Shown in pieces: positions 44,061-54,038 of a stretch of DNA of 64,000 nt. Position numbers and translations under genes: made by a program. The stretch is from Eubacteriales bacterium (GTDB lineage: Bacteria; Bacillota; Clostridia; Lachnospirales; Lachnospiraceae): the NCBI GenBank assembly GCA_030533405.1, contig JAUNJF010000011.1:31674-95673 (forward strand). Reading direction: 5' to 3'. The stretch's first letter is position 1. The number at the start of each line of letters is the position of its first letter. The notes below the pieces were generated by a model. That model did not search any database. It had not been told where the DNA came from and was given only the letters and a program-made list of their open reading frames with translations.

Positions 44061-46148
44061 CTATAATGCAACCATATCATGATTCAAACGTTTAATAATC
44101 TGCCATGTCTTGCCTCTTACTTCTTCTGCCTCTGCAGCTGACATAAGGGTATCACGATCAAAACTACTTTGCATTAACATTTTAACCCAATCATCAATAT
44201 AAGACTTCACATATGCAACGTTCTCTTCATTACGATTCTTTAAGAAATCTTCAATATGCTTAATATGTTCAATTACACTTGCATCTGTATTTCTGCTATT
44301 TACTGGTCTGTCATCTGACTCATCTGATAACTCAATTACTTTACCAGTCTTTGTAATAATTACTTTCTTATTCGGAGAAGATGCTTCCTGCTGAAGTGGA
44401 TTCTTTACCTTACGAACAACAAGATGTTCTACCACTCGAATCAAACATGCAACACTATAAGTAGCCTCCTCCTTTGACTGCTTCTCATAGTTCTTCTCTG
44501 CATACTGATGCCATAACCATTCAGACTTACATAACATCTCTTCAATTGCAGGATTTGCTAACATTTTTGCCACCGCTTCATCAGATCCAGCATTTGCTTT
44601 ACCAAATAATTTATTAGAATTCTCTGGCTTCTCCGCATATTTCTGTGGTAACGATGTATGTGCATATGTATCTGCAACCATCTTCTTAGCACGATCTTTG
44701 TTATATGTTGAATAAAGAACAACCTTATCCTTATTGTCAAGACCTGCCTTTACCAAATCAACTGCTGCAAGGAATACCAAATGCTTCTGTCGATCTTCAA
44801 GTAATTCTTTGATTTCATAATTTGTCTTGCTCTTCTCAACAATTGTGTTCTTACGAATCTTAAACGCTTTGATTTTCTCTTTTACACTAAAGAACAACTT
44901 AAGCAATGAAGGGTTCGCATTTACATAATTACCAATCCATGTAAGTTCAACATACTGATGTTCAATTCTATTAGAAATCTCATATACGTTATATCCATCA
45001 AATACAACATTCAATGTTGTATAAAGCATATCTAAAATCTCATACTTTTCTTCCCATGATCGTGTTGATAAATCCTGATTAACCAACTGCTTGATTCCAC
45101 AATCATAGAACACCAAATGATATTCATACATTCCTTCAAATACATTACTCTTACCAGTGATTGATCCTGCACCAAGAATCTGTAAATTCTTTTTCATAAC
45201 TGGTTCATCTTCAATATATTTGTATACTTTTTTCACAAATGCACATACTTCAACTAATAAGCTATCAATTCTCTTATTGTAAATGTCTTGCTTAGAAATT
45301 GCTGTAATAACAGAACGGCTTAACACATTCGTATACTGTGTACTGTTACAGTTACGAATCAACTCCTTAAAGTTCTCATATACATGCATGTTATCAACTG
45401 GAATATACTCTGCATTCAATCCATAGAATTCAAATGCTTTGTTATAATCCTGCTTACGAATAAAGGAATTAAACATTCCCATACTAAACTGAATCTTATA
45501 ATCATTACCAACATGTGTATCTTCTACAATATAATCATAAAGAACCTCAAGGTTGTTAAGATATGCCTCCGAATTCGAAATGGAAGGTGGTAAATCCATC
45601 TCCATTACAACGTTAATCAAATCCATATAGCCCATAACAGCTTTATCATAAGTAGATGGTCTGTCATCTGCATCTGCAATCTGATAACATGTATTAATCA
45701 ATAATGGTGCAACTCTTTCCCCAATCAAACGCATTGCCTCACCAAAATGATCTAACTGGAATAAATAAATCAACCATATACTATAACGATAAATACCTGT
45801 TGTATTAATAATTGCATCGATGTCTAATGCATCAATATCACCATAAACAAAATGGAACAATGGTTCAATCCATTCTTCGATCTCATACTTGCCTGGTTTT
45901 TTGATATTCTCATCTACAAACTCTGCTAATTCATATAACTTTGTACATTGTGCTTTCACATCATCATCTACTAACATATTTGCTAAATCGAAATTACGAT
46001 CCTTTAAATAATCGATGACCAAAGCATAAAATCCTTCTTCAACCTGTTCATTTAAAAAACGAACCAACATTCCCTTGTTGGAAGATGCAGCGATTGTGAT
46101 AATATTTGTGTCATTACCATGTGTAATATTTGCTGGTAAATTTTGCAT
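44061..46148 (-). CDS. Large cytosolic protein of unknown function
   Basis: A 695-aa protein that I do not recognise. It has no signal peptide, membrane helix or nucleotide-binding loop. The sequence is mostly predicted helical with many aromatic and acidic residues (WEEKYEILDMLYTTLNVVFD, YSIWLIYLFQLDHFGEAMRL), perhaps a helical-repeat scaffold. Residues about 590-640 are a polar linker (SSPNKKVIITKTGKVIELSD). AGGAGG places the start at the ATG at 46148; an upstream ATG would add 16 residues. It is monocistronic, between a divergent promoter region and a terminator. Confidence 0.6.
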   Translation of the reverse strand: MQNLPANITHGNDTNIITIAASSNKGMLVRFLNEQVEEGFYALVIDYLKDRNFDLANMLVDDDVKAQCTKLYELAEFVDENIKKPGKYEIEEWIEPLFHFVYGDIDALDIDAIINTTGIYRYSIWLIYLFQLDHFGEAMRLIGERVAPLLINTCYQIADADDRPSTYDKAVMGYMDLINVVMEMDLPPSISNSEAYLNNLEVLYDYIVEDTHVGNDYKIQFSMGMFNSFIRKQDYNKAFEFYGLNAEYIPVDNMHVYENFKELIRNCNSTQYTNVLSRSVITAISKQDIYNKRIDSLLVEVCAFVKKVYKYIEDEPVMKKNLQILGAGSITGKSNVFEGMYEYHLVFYDCGIKQLVNQDLSTRSWEEKYEILDMLYTTLNVVFDGYNVYEISNRIEHQYVELTWIGNYVNANPSLLKLFFSVKEKIKAFKIRKNTIVEKSKTNYEIKELLEDRQKHLVFLAAVDLVKAGLDNKDKVVLYSTYNKDRAKKMVADTYAHTSLPQKYAEKPENSNKLFGKANAGSDEAVAKMLANPAIEEMLCKSEWLWHQYAEKNYEKQSKEEATYSVACLIRVVEHLVVRKVKNPLQQEASSPNKKVIITKTGKVIELSDESDDRPVNSRNTDASVIEHIKHIEDFLKNRNEENVAYVKSYIDDWVKMLMQSSFDRDTLMSAAEAEEVRGKTWQIIKRLNHDMVAL

Positions 46149-46331
46149 TGCAACTCCTCCTTTTGACATTATATTGTGGAAATAAATAAATTCCACTCCG
46201 TTAATTTACAGTTTAGCACAAAGATGCCCAAATTACAACATGTTTTTATATATTTTCCGTTAATATAGCAAAAGTTTTTTGTGCATATTGTACAACACTT
46301 TTATGCCAGTCAGAACAAAATCGCCGATTCC

Positions 46332-46360
46332 TTGCTTTTTCCTGCATTGCGTATTAAAAT
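46332..46360 (+). promoter_or_regulatory. Promoter of the 46.4-48.5 kb operon
   Basis: TTGCTT (46332-46337), 17-bp spacer, TAAAAT (46355-46360), 30 bp upstream of the first ATG at 46391. Confidence 0.65.
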
Positions 46361-46390
46361 AAATAAAAAAAGAGAGAAAAGGAGCTTATT

Positions 46391-46864
46391 ATGGCAAAAA
46401 ACAAAAGTATTTTAGGAAAACTTTTAACTGTTACTACTGCAGTCGCTACCATTGGCGGTGTCTGCTATGTATTTAGAGATAAAATCAAATCACACCCTCT
46501 TTACGAAAAAACGAAAGACAAATTGACAGATGCATATGATTCTTTATCATACAAATTCCCACATACAGACAATGAAGACTGGGAAGAGGACGATTTTGAT
46601 TCTGTTTTCTCAAATTCTGAAAAAGGAAGAGAATACACTTCTATTACTATTCAATCAAAAACAGACGACGAAGAAACAGCAACAGCAGAAGAAATTACTG
46701 ATACAGCTGATCAGGATTCTTCTATTCCTATCATTTCATTTGATCAGGCACTTAACACAACTAGTGCACAACAGGATAACGTGACAGGATACGAAAACGA
46801 AGGACTTTCTGACCTTTCTGAGGATCCAGATGTTTTAACAGATCAGGATAAATTAGACTTTTAA
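46391..46864 (+). CDS. Small membrane-anchored acidic protein
   Basis: A 157-aa protein. A short basic start (MAKNKSILGKLL) and one hydrophobic segment (residues 11-27, VTTAVATIGGVCYVF) resemble a YtxH-like anchor. About 30 amphipathic residues follow, then a long acidic, Ser/Thr-rich, probably disordered tail (DNEDWEEDDFDSVFSN). No enzymatic motif. AAAAGGAG supports the start. It leads a likely operon with the methyltransferase (17 bp) and hslO. Confidence 0.6.
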   Translation: MAKNKSILGKLLTVTTAVATIGGVCYVFRDKIKSHPLYEKTKDKLTDAYDSLSYKFPHTDNEDWEEDDFDSVFSNSEKGREYTSITIQSKTDDEETATAEEITDTADQDSSIPIISFDQALNTTSAQQDNVTGYENEGLSDLSEDPDVLTDQDKLDF

Positions 46865-46881
46865 TAGAAAGGATTCTATTT

Positions 46882-47634
46882 ATGTCAGGATGCTACGAAA
46901 CATTTGCAAGCGTATATGATTCCTTTATGGATAATATTCCGTATGAGGAGTGGAGCATTTATCTCAAGCAGTTACTACAGCAGGAAAATATTGAAAACGG
47001 CACACTCGTGGAATTGGGATGTGGGACAGGAAGTATGATGCAACAACTTGCGTCCTCCTCTTATCAAATACTAGGTGTTGACATTTCAACAGATATGCTC
47101 TCGATTGCTGCCGACAAATTATCCGACTATGACAACACTACACTTCTTTTACAGGATATGAGAATTTTGGATTTGGGAATGCAGGCAAATGCAATCTATA
47201 GTGTATGTGATAGCATGAATTATATACTTACAGACGAAGATTTACTGGATACTTTCCAAGGTGCCCACAAACATCTTCACGCAAATGGCGTTTTTATTTT
47301 TGATTTAAAAACAGATTATTTTTACAGAGAGATTCTCGGCGACCAGATTTTTTGTGATCATCAGGAGCACTGTAGCTATACATGGGAAAATAGTTTTTTT
47401 GAAGAAGATTGTATCAATCAATATGATTTAACACTTTTTGTAAAAGAACCTGACTCCCATCTGTATCGTCGTTTCCAGGAAACACACCATCAGCGAGCAT
47501 ATGAACTCTCAACCATTATGGATTTACTAAAACAAGCAGGTTTTCATTCCATCACTGCATATGATGCTTTTACAACACAGGCACCACATGCCAAAAGTGA
47601 ACGAATTTACCTAATTGCAAGAAATGGAGAATAA
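46882..47634 (+). CDS. Class I SAM-dependent methyltransferase
   Basis: A 250-aa cytosolic methyltransferase. The start YETFASVYDSFMDNIPYEEW and SAM-binding motif I LVELGCGTGSMMQQL, then LGVDISTDMLSIA and MNYILTDEDLL, match the common YrrT/Methyltransf_25-like group. Substrate unknown. It is five bases upstream of hslO and is often found with small-protein genes of this type in Clostridia. Confidence 0.85.
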   Translation: MSGCYETFASVYDSFMDNIPYEEWSIYLKQLLQQENIENGTLVELGCGTGSMMQQLASSSYQILGVDISTDMLSIAADKLSDYDNTTLLLQDMRILDLGMQANAIYSVCDSMNYILTDEDLLDTFQGAHKHLHANGVFIFDLKTDYFYREILGDQIFCDHQEHCSYTWENSFFEEDCINQYDLTLFVKEPDSHLYRRFQETHHQRAYELSTIMDLLKQAGFHSITAYDAFTTQAPHAKSERIYLIARNGE

Positions 47635-47639
47635 AACAA

Positions 47640-48500
47640 ATGAATGACATCATAGTAAGCGGAATGGCCGCAAACAATCAGGTACGTTTTTATAGTGCCT
47701 ACACAACTTCTATCGTAGAAGAAGCCCGTTCTAATCACAATACAAGTCCTGTTGCGACCGCAGCACTCGGACGACTTCTCACTGCGGGTGCAATCATGGG
47801 AGCCATGTGCAAAAACGAAACAGACGTATTAACCTTACAAATCCAGTGCTCTGGTCCGATTGGTGGGCTCACAGTAACAGCCAACGGAAAGTCACAGGTA
47901 AAAGGCTATGTTAACCATCCAAATGTACTTCTTCCCCCTAGTGATAAAGGTAAACTAGATGTCGGAAAAGCATTAGACCTTGGTATTTTAAGCGTTATGA
48001 AAGATATCGGATTAAAAGAACCATATGTTGGGCAAACCAATCTTGTAACAGGTGAAATTGCAGAAGACCTAACCTATTATTTTGCAACAAGCGAACAAAT
48101 TCCAACATCTGTTGCATTAGGTGTTTTAATGGAACGCAACAATACAGTAAAACATGCTGGTGGATTTATCATTCAGCTCATGCCATTTGCAGAGGAATCC
48201 CTTATTAACGATTTGGAACAACGCTTAAAAGATTTCAGTTCCATCACTACTTTACTCGACCAGGGACTCACTCCAACAGATATGATGAACCGATTATTTG
48301 ACGGATATGACATTCATTTCAACGAACCGGTTACACCTGTCTTCCAATGCGACTGTTCCAAAGAAAAGGTTTATCGTGCAATTGCCAGTATCAGCCAAAA
48401 AGATATTGATGAAATGATTGCAGAAAATAAGCCGGTCGAAGTGGTATGTCACTTCTGTAACCGGCGTTATACTTTCGATATGTCTCAATTTAAAAAATAA
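47640..48500 (+). CDS. hslO: Redox-regulated chaperonin Hsp33
   Basis: A 286-aa holdase chaperone activated by oxidation. The N-terminal folding domain (DIIVSGMAANNQVRFYSAYT, LTVTANGKSQVKGYV) is followed by the C-terminal redox switch with four zinc-binding cysteines in CDCSKEK and CHFCNRRY. All four are present, so oxidative activation should work. GGAG is twelve bases upstream of the ATG. The stop is 10 nt from the convergent gene at 48510. Confidence 0.95.
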   Translation: MNDIIVSGMAANNQVRFYSAYTTSIVEEARSNHNTSPVATAALGRLLTAGAIMGAMCKNETDVLTLQIQCSGPIGGLTVTANGKSQVKGYVNHPNVLLPPSDKGKLDVGKALDLGILSVMKDIGLKEPYVGQTNLVTGEIAEDLTYYFATSEQIPTSVALGVLMERNNTVKHAGGFIIQLMPFAEESLINDLEQRLKDFSSITTLLDQGLTPTDMMNRLFDGYDIHFNEPVTPVFQCDCSKEKVYRAIASISQKDIDEMIAENKPVEVVCHFCNRRYTFDMSQFKK

Positions 48501-48509
48501 TAAATATAA

Positions 48510-49454
48510 TTATTCTTGAAGAATCGGCTCCTGTGTTTCATCATCTGATGATTCCACGGTCGATTCTTCTTTTTCTTCTATAACCGCTTCCTCTGATTCT
48601 TCTGTTACTTCCTCAACTTCAGTTGTAGCTTCTTCTGTTGTCTGGATTACCTCTTCACGTTCTTCCCGAGTCGGTTCTTCAGGCATTTCCTGATACTCGG
48701 AAATATTCTCATCGTCCGAATCAATTTCTATTTCTTCTTTATATACTTTAATTGTATATACTTTCACATTACCTGATGGTGCTGTAACTGTAATCGTAAT
48801 CACATTTTCTCCTTTTCGAAGCAATTGTGGTATCTCAGATTCAACTACTGCATCACTATCCATTGGTTTCGCACTTACACCCACCATATCTACATCCATA
48901 CCAACATGCATTTCATACGTATACACATTTGATTGAAATGCGGATGTCAACTCTCCTGGTGCCACTTCCAAGCTTTGTAATCTCGCATCTGTATCTTCAT
49001 CACGATTCATTGCAACAGAAAAAGATTTTGTTGAAGTCTTTGCCTCAATATAATCCATATCTGCGTAATCAATCAGATAAACCTCTGACAATTCCATCTG
49101 CGTTTTTCCAATTTCTAACGCTTTAAATGTAATATCATATACTGCAGATTTCGTTTCTACCGGGTACACATCCTTTAACTGAATAACACCAGCAGATCCT
49201 GTGATTCTATCATCCTCTGGAACAAATTCCACCAAATTCTCATCATAATTCAGATACGCTTCTATCGAATATAAATCGACATCGCTTTCCAATTTTACCC
49301 GAACAGTAAAAGTATCCTCTTTTTTCACTACATCTGAAATATCCAAATATAGTTGTGCCGTTTTTGCATAAGACTTTTGATTTCCACACACACCTATTAC
49401 CAAAAGACTTACTGTTAACATCAACGCTATTGCAACAGCAATTTTTTTCTTCAT
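48510..49454 (-). CDS. Secreted cohesin-like/cadherin-like protein
   Basis: A 314-aa exported protein. A signal peptide (residues 1-31, MKKKIAVAIALML...) is followed by a cohesin-like beta-sandwich (residues 32-145: LYLDISDVVKKEDTFTVRVK...VYDITFKALEIGKTQM). Next comes a cadherin-like domain (residues 155-240: LQSLEVAPGELTSAFQSNVY), then an acidic Glu/Thr/Val-rich tail of about 70 residues without an anchor motif. AGGAGG nine bases upstream selects the ATG at 49454 over the in-frame start at 49478. It is co-transcribed with the glucosaminidase gene, whose C-terminus has the same cadherin-like fold. A cell-surface scaffold role is inferred. Confidence 0.72.
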   Translation of the reverse strand: MKKKIAVAIALMLTVSLLVIGVCGNQKSYAKTAQLYLDISDVVKKEDTFTVRVKLESDVDLYSIEAYLNYDENLVEFVPEDDRITGSAGVIQLKDVYPVETKSAVYDITFKALEIGKTQMELSEVYLIDYADMDYIEAKTSTKSFSVAMNRDEDTDARLQSLEVAPGELTSAFQSNVYTYEMHVGMDVDMVGVSAKPMDSDAVVESEIPQLLRKGENVITITVTAPSGNVKVYTIKVYKEEIEIDSDDENISEYQEMPEEPTREEREEVIQTTEEATTEVEEVTEESEEAVIEEKEESTVESSDDETQEPILQE

Positions 49455-49478
49455 CTGCGTTTTCCTCCTCTCACACAA

Positions 49479-51725
49479 CTATTTGGTATCTCTTGTAATC
49501 ATAATTACATATTCCTGCTTTTGACCATTCTGTGCAACACCAGTTACTTTGATTTTCGTCGTCTTACCCGGCTCGTCTAATGTTACTGTTCCCGTTCCCG
49601 ATACGGATGCTTTACTACTGATTGTAGATGCCTTAATGGTAACCTCACTCACCGATTTCCCAACTGCAAGCGAATATGTATTGTTACTCAACACACCACC
49701 CTCTGTCGGTTTTGAAAATGTCGCACTCATTGCAAGCTTTGTCTTTCCACTATATACAGATAAATCTGATAAAAATGGATTTGGATTACCAGCAGACGCT
49801 GGCAGTTTACAGGCTGCGCTTGGCATATTTATATAGGTTGGAATAAAGAATACCATTGTATCACTTAATATACCTAAAGAATTATATGCATTCTTTGTAA
49901 TTTTCCCTTCCGAGCTTGGAGCCTGCACATTTGTCATATACTGATGTGTATATAATGGCGCACCCTTCAAATCTGTAGAAGCAACATTAAATTTTTGGAA
50001 ATATAATGTATTCTGTCCTTTGTTTATATAATTTGCAGCAATATATTGCGCGCCTCCCACAATGGATTTATACGGGGTCGTCCATGGTCTGCCATATGTT
50101 GTTGACTTGGTCACACCACCACTAGCCCAATTTAATCCATTTGCAACTGCATTTGCACCATCATATGCACCAATATTATAGAAATTATAAAGACCCTCAT
50201 ATCCTTTATAAGTTCCACTCGTAGCGTTCGAACCATTCACACCAACTTCCTGCTTTACTCTTGTCGCAAGGAAATAAGGATTCGCTTTTGCATTCTTTCC
50301 AGCATCCATAAATGCCTGTTTGTATGTACCAGTCGCTTTTTTACCAGTTGCTGAATCCGTAACAGAATACTCACCTTTCATAAAGGTATTACTTAAAATA
50401 CTCTGTACAATGCTACCACTTTGTGATTCATCATATGCAAGTGCTTCAAACTGAAAAATATCTGTTGCATTTATGAAATTACGCGGATCCATATAATAAG
50501 CTACAACCTCTGAATTTGCAGCATACCAGTTACTTCCATCCTTCACAACATATGTATCTGTATTCCACTTATAAGCGCCTGCTGCTGTAGAAAGATACGA
50601 AAATGGCGCCAACGATGCCGTTCCCTTTGGATAATTACTCTGAATTACATTTCTTCCTACAATACTCTCATTGCTAATAACAGCGCTCCAATCCAATCCA
50701 GTTGAAATCTGTTTAAATCTCCAGTTCGGATAATCCTTATGTAACGCGCGAAGCGATGTTTTATAACTACTTGGAAATCCTTTGATAGATTCTTCAAACT
50801 CCTCTTCTGTAAGCGGCTTATCTTTTTCTTCATTCGATGTATTATCACCAGGTTTTTCTTCTTGTGGCTTTTCCTCCTGTGGTTTTTCTGGGCTTACGTC
50901 AGATTGTATTGTGATATAATACGCTGCCACATATCCAGTCACAGTCTTACCATTATATGTTACCTTTGCCTTATACCAGGAACCAACGCCTCCCAAAATA
51001 ATCACCTTTGTATTACGAGGAATCTGCATCAAAACTTCACATGATGTATTTGCTTCCTTTCGAACACATAATGTACTACTTACATTTTCATTTACATAAC
51101 CAATTTTTTCTGTTGAAGTTCCCTCTGATGGGGATGTTGATGTCGAAGGCGTTGTCGATGTATTCTTCTTTGGTGTAATGTCAATGTACGCACCTGAGAC
51201 ATATCCTGTCACGGTATTTCCATTCACTTTCACACTAATCTTATACCAGTAAACACCTGACTTTTTACTAATACTCTTAACCTTTACAGATGTACCTTTC
51301 TTAATTACCGCAAGCTTCTGAGAGGATGTATTCTTTTCCTTTCTGACATTCAATCCGTCAGATGCTTTGTCATTCACGACTCCTGTCTGCGGATATTCTC
51401 TTGTAAGATAGGTTCCACACACATATCCCGTTATCGTTTTATCATTAAGCTTTGCCTTGCATTTAAACCATTTCGTTCCATCTATTGTCACATATCCCAA
51501 AAAGGTAACGTCCTGATTTTTTGATAACATTCCATAGGTTGCATAACTCGTTCCTGCTTTTTTTCGTATATTGACGCTTCCATTTGTCTTTGCTGGATAT
51601 GCAATCAATGATTTGCAAGTCGTTCCCGCCTCCACCGGCTGTTTGAATGATAAAACACTCATCAGACACAGGCAAACAAACAGTATCCCATATGCCTTTC
51701 TTCTATCCTTATGTGATTTTCCCAT
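49479..51725 (-). CDS. Secreted SH3b-glucosaminidase-cadherin-like cell-wall hydrolase
   Basis: A 748-aa exported enzyme. A signal peptide (residues 1-33) precedes three bacterial SH3 domains (about 36-105, 112-180, 206-275; motif SVNIRKKAGTSYATYG), a PQEEKPQEEKP linker and a catalytic region of the endo-beta-N-acetylglucosaminidase (LytD-like) type (about 320-640: ANPYFLATRVKQEVG, YEGLYNFYNIGAYDGANA). It ends in a cadherin-like domain (SVSEVTIKASTIS...). It is expected to cut wall glycan during growth or separation. AAGGGG precedes the ATG. Confidence 0.85.
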   Translation of the reverse strand: MGKSHKDRRKAYGILFVCLCLMSVLSFKQPVEAGTTCKSLIAYPAKTNGSVNIRKKAGTSYATYGMLSKNQDVTFLGYVTIDGTKWFKCKAKLNDKTITGYVCGTYLTREYPQTGVVNDKASDGLNVRKEKNTSSQKLAVIKKGTSVKVKSISKKSGVYWYKISVKVNGNTVTGYVSGAYIDITPKKNTSTTPSTSTSPSEGTSTEKIGYVNENVSSTLCVRKEANTSCEVLMQIPRNTKVIILGGVGSWYKAKVTYNGKTVTGYVAAYYITIQSDVSPEKPQEEKPQEEKPGDNTSNEEKDKPLTEEEFEESIKGFPSSYKTSLRALHKDYPNWRFKQISTGLDWSAVISNESIVGRNVIQSNYPKGTASLAPFSYLSTAAGAYKWNTDTYVVKDGSNWYAANSEVVAYYMDPRNFINATDIFQFEALAYDESQSGSIVQSILSNTFMKGEYSVTDSATGKKATGTYKQAFMDAGKNAKANPYFLATRVKQEVGVNGSNATSGTYKGYEGLYNFYNIGAYDGANAVANGLNWASGGVTKSTTYGRPWTTPYKSIVGGAQYIAANYINKGQNTLYFQKFNVASTDLKGAPLYTHQYMTNVQAPSSEGKITKNAYNSLGILSDTMVFFIPTYINMPSAACKLPASAGNPNPFLSDLSVYSGKTKLAMSATFSKPTEGGVLSNNTYSLAVGKSVSEVTIKASTISSKASVSGTGTVTLDEPGKTTKIKVTGVAQNGQKQEYVIMITRDTK

Positions 51726-51825
51726 ATATTGTATTCCCCTTATCGTTTTGCACCTTGTTTCAAATTGACATAATATAGTAACATAATACTACAAAATCTA
51801 CCAATTTTCAAGAAAAATGCTTTAT

Positions 51826-53088
51826 TTACAAGAGAAAAACACACTCTAACATATGGGAAATAGAAGGTGGTACATATGCCCGAATCAGAATTCCATCTTC
51901 CAAATACTCTTCTGACAGAATTTCCCCATATTGACGAATCAATGTCACGCTCGCCATCTCTTTATACGAAACCTTCCCTTCAACAAATACCATCCTATCT
52001 CTAAGCTGTTTTTCAATCACATCTAATAATTCTTCAAATCCCTGTTCCTTCATAGCTGAAACAAACACAGTTGCATCTGCCTTTAAATCCTTTACAACAG
52101 GTCTCTCATTGAAACGATCCACCTTATTAAATACTGTAACAATCGGCTTATCTGTGATTTCCAATTGACGAAGTGTCTCATACACAGCAAACATCTGACG
52201 ATCCATATCTGGATTCGAAACATCCACAACATGTAAAATCATATCACAGAATTTTGCCTCCTCTAATGTCGATCGGAATGCCTGAATCAAATGATGTGGC
52301 AATTTTGAAATGAATCCAACAGTATCCGTAAACATAACCGATTTACCATTTGGCAGCTTATATGCACGTGTCGTCGGATCCAGTGTTGCAAATAACATAT
52401 CCTCTGCAAGTACCTGCGCATTCGTTAAATGATTTAACAGTGTTGACTTTCCTGCATTGGTATATCCAACAATACAAATGGTTGGTGCATGATTCTCTGT
52501 TCTCAATTTTCTTTGTGTCTGTCTATGTTTTTTCACCTGTTCCAGTTCTTTTTTCAGTTTTGAAATCTGTTCTCGAATCAGACGTCGATCCATCTCTAAC
52601 TTCTTCTCACCAGGACCTCTCGTACCAATACCACCACCCAATCTGGACAAGGATGGTCTTAGTCCAACGAGCATTGTCGCATTATACTTAAGCTGCGCCA
52701 ATTCCACCTGGATTTTACCTTCTTTTGTATTCGCACGCGCCGCAAATATATCCAGTATAATCATCGTACGATCCATAATTTTCACATCTAAAATCTGAGA
52801 CAGATTCTTCATCTGTACCGGCGAAAGTTCTGTATCGCAAACAATGCCTGTAGCATCCAAAGCCACAAGCATTGTCTTTAATTCCTCTAATTTTCCTTTT
52901 CCCAAATACGTAACTGCATTTGCATACTCCAAATTCTGTACCATTTGGCCAACCGTTACCGCACCTGCGGTCTTTACCAGTTCTGCAAGTTCGCACAAAG
53001 AAGCATCTGCGCGTTCTCCACTCTTTTCCTGCACAGTAACTAATATAACTTTCTCTATTTCCTGCTCATTTTCATAAAACTCTGCCAT
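51826..53088 (-). CDS. hflX: Ribosome-associated GTPase HflX
   Basis: A 420-aa GTPase that splits stalled ribosomes under stress. The N-terminal HflX domain (LEYANAVTYLGKGKLEEL, TELSPVQMKNLSQILDVK) and the glycine-rich GGGIGTRGPGEKKLEMDRR linker precede the G domain: G1 VGYTNAGKSTLLNHL, G3 FTDTVGFISKLP, G4 NKVD. GGAGGAG precedes the ATG. It is the last gene of an HscC-TPR-HflX unit with 15-17 bp gaps. Confidence 0.95.
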   Translation of the reverse strand: MAEFYENEQEIEKVILVTVQEKSGERADASLCELAELVKTAGAVTVGQMVQNLEYANAVTYLGKGKLEELKTMLVALDATGIVCDTELSPVQMKNLSQILDVKIMDRTMIILDIFAARANTKEGKIQVELAQLKYNATMLVGLRPSLSRLGGGIGTRGPGEKKLEMDRRLIREQISKLKKELEQVKKHRQTQRKLRTENHAPTICIVGYTNAGKSTLLNHLTNAQVLAEDMLFATLDPTTRAYKLPNGKSVMFTDTVGFISKLPHHLIQAFRSTLEEAKFCDMILHVVDVSNPDMDRQMFAVYETLRQLEITDKPIVTVFNKVDRFNERPVVKDLKADATVFVSAMKEQGFEELLDVIEKQLRDRMVFVEGKVSYKEMASVTLIRQYGEILSEEYLEDGILIRAYVPPSISHMLECVFLL

Positions 53089-53103
53089 ATCTCCTCCAAA
53101 TTA

Positions 53104-54021
53104 TCATTCAATTTTTTGTCTGGTAAACAATAAATCGTATTCATTTTTTCCATCTGTGTCGTTCGGATACGCCTCCACAAATGCTTTGGCTTTCTCATAA
53201 GCAGTATCAAATTCCTTCATTTTTTCATAGTAAACAATTTCATCAAACAAAATCTCTTTGATATTCGACTGATCTTCTAATTCCTTACCACGATTGATAT
53301 AATTGAATGCTTCATCATACTTCCCCTCATCTAACGAGATGGCTGCATATTGCGCATACATAAAACTATTCATATCATTATTATTTAAAAACACATCGTA
53401 ATACAGTTGCATATTTTCCATATCGCCGATTTGTCCATAACAATTGCCCACATAAAGCACCAAATCACGATATCCATCCTCATATGCTGCAGAAAGAATC
53501 GGTAATGCCTCACGATATTCTCCCCATGTATATAATTGTAATCCATAGGCGACCTGCGAAAGATAATCTAATCCTTTCATATCTTTCTTTTTCCAAAGCT
53601 TGATCTGGTTATATTGATAGCATGCCTCATCATACTTACCAATATTGACATAACTGTCTGCCAAATATAATCTGACATTATTGTCAAATCCTTCAAACAA
53701 CGGAAGTCTTGGTTTTAGTGCCTCTTCAAACAACTGAATTGCACTTTCAAAATCTTCTTTTACATACTGTGAACGTCCCTTGTCAAACATGCTAAACTTG
53801 ACACCCAGACAAACACCATAAAAAATTACAACAAGTAATATACTCGCAATTACACCCTTAAACACGTTTTTCCATGTAAATGGTTTTGATTTCTTAGTCT
53901 TCTTTTGCGTACGATATCCCGGAAGATCATAGATTCCAAATTGATCTTTTTGATTTTTCCGTCTATTCTTTCTACTCTTTTTATCAATATATGGACTTTC
54001 CCATGTATTCTTCCTTCTCAT
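53104..54021 (-). CDS. Membrane-anchored TPR protein
   Basis: A 305-aa protein. A basic cytoplasmic region (residues 1-48, RRKNTWESPYIDKKSRKNRR) is followed by one membrane helix (about 50-70) and at least five TPR-like helical pairs (SQYVKEDFESAIQLFEEAL, ADSYVNIGKYDEACYQYNQI). It is a likely protein-protein interaction platform. Translationally close to the Hsp70 gene upstream (17 bp) and hflX downstream (15 bp), so it may be a partner of the Hsp70. Confidence 0.75.
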   Translation of the reverse strand: MRRKNTWESPYIDKKSRKNRRKNQKDQFGIYDLPGYRTQKKTKKSKPFTWKNVFKGVIASILLVVIFYGVCLGVKFSMFDKGRSQYVKEDFESAIQLFEEALKPRLPLFEGFDNNVRLYLADSYVNIGKYDEACYQYNQIKLWKKKDMKGLDYLSQVAYGLQLYTWGEYREALPILSAAYEDGYRDLVLYVGNCYGQIGDMENMQLYYDVFLNNNDMNSFMYAQYAAISLDEGKYDEAFNYINRGKELEDQSNIKEILFDEIVYYEKMKEFDTAYEKAKAFVEAYPNDTDGKNEYDLLFTRQKIE

Positions 54022-54038
54022 AACACCAAACTACCTTT

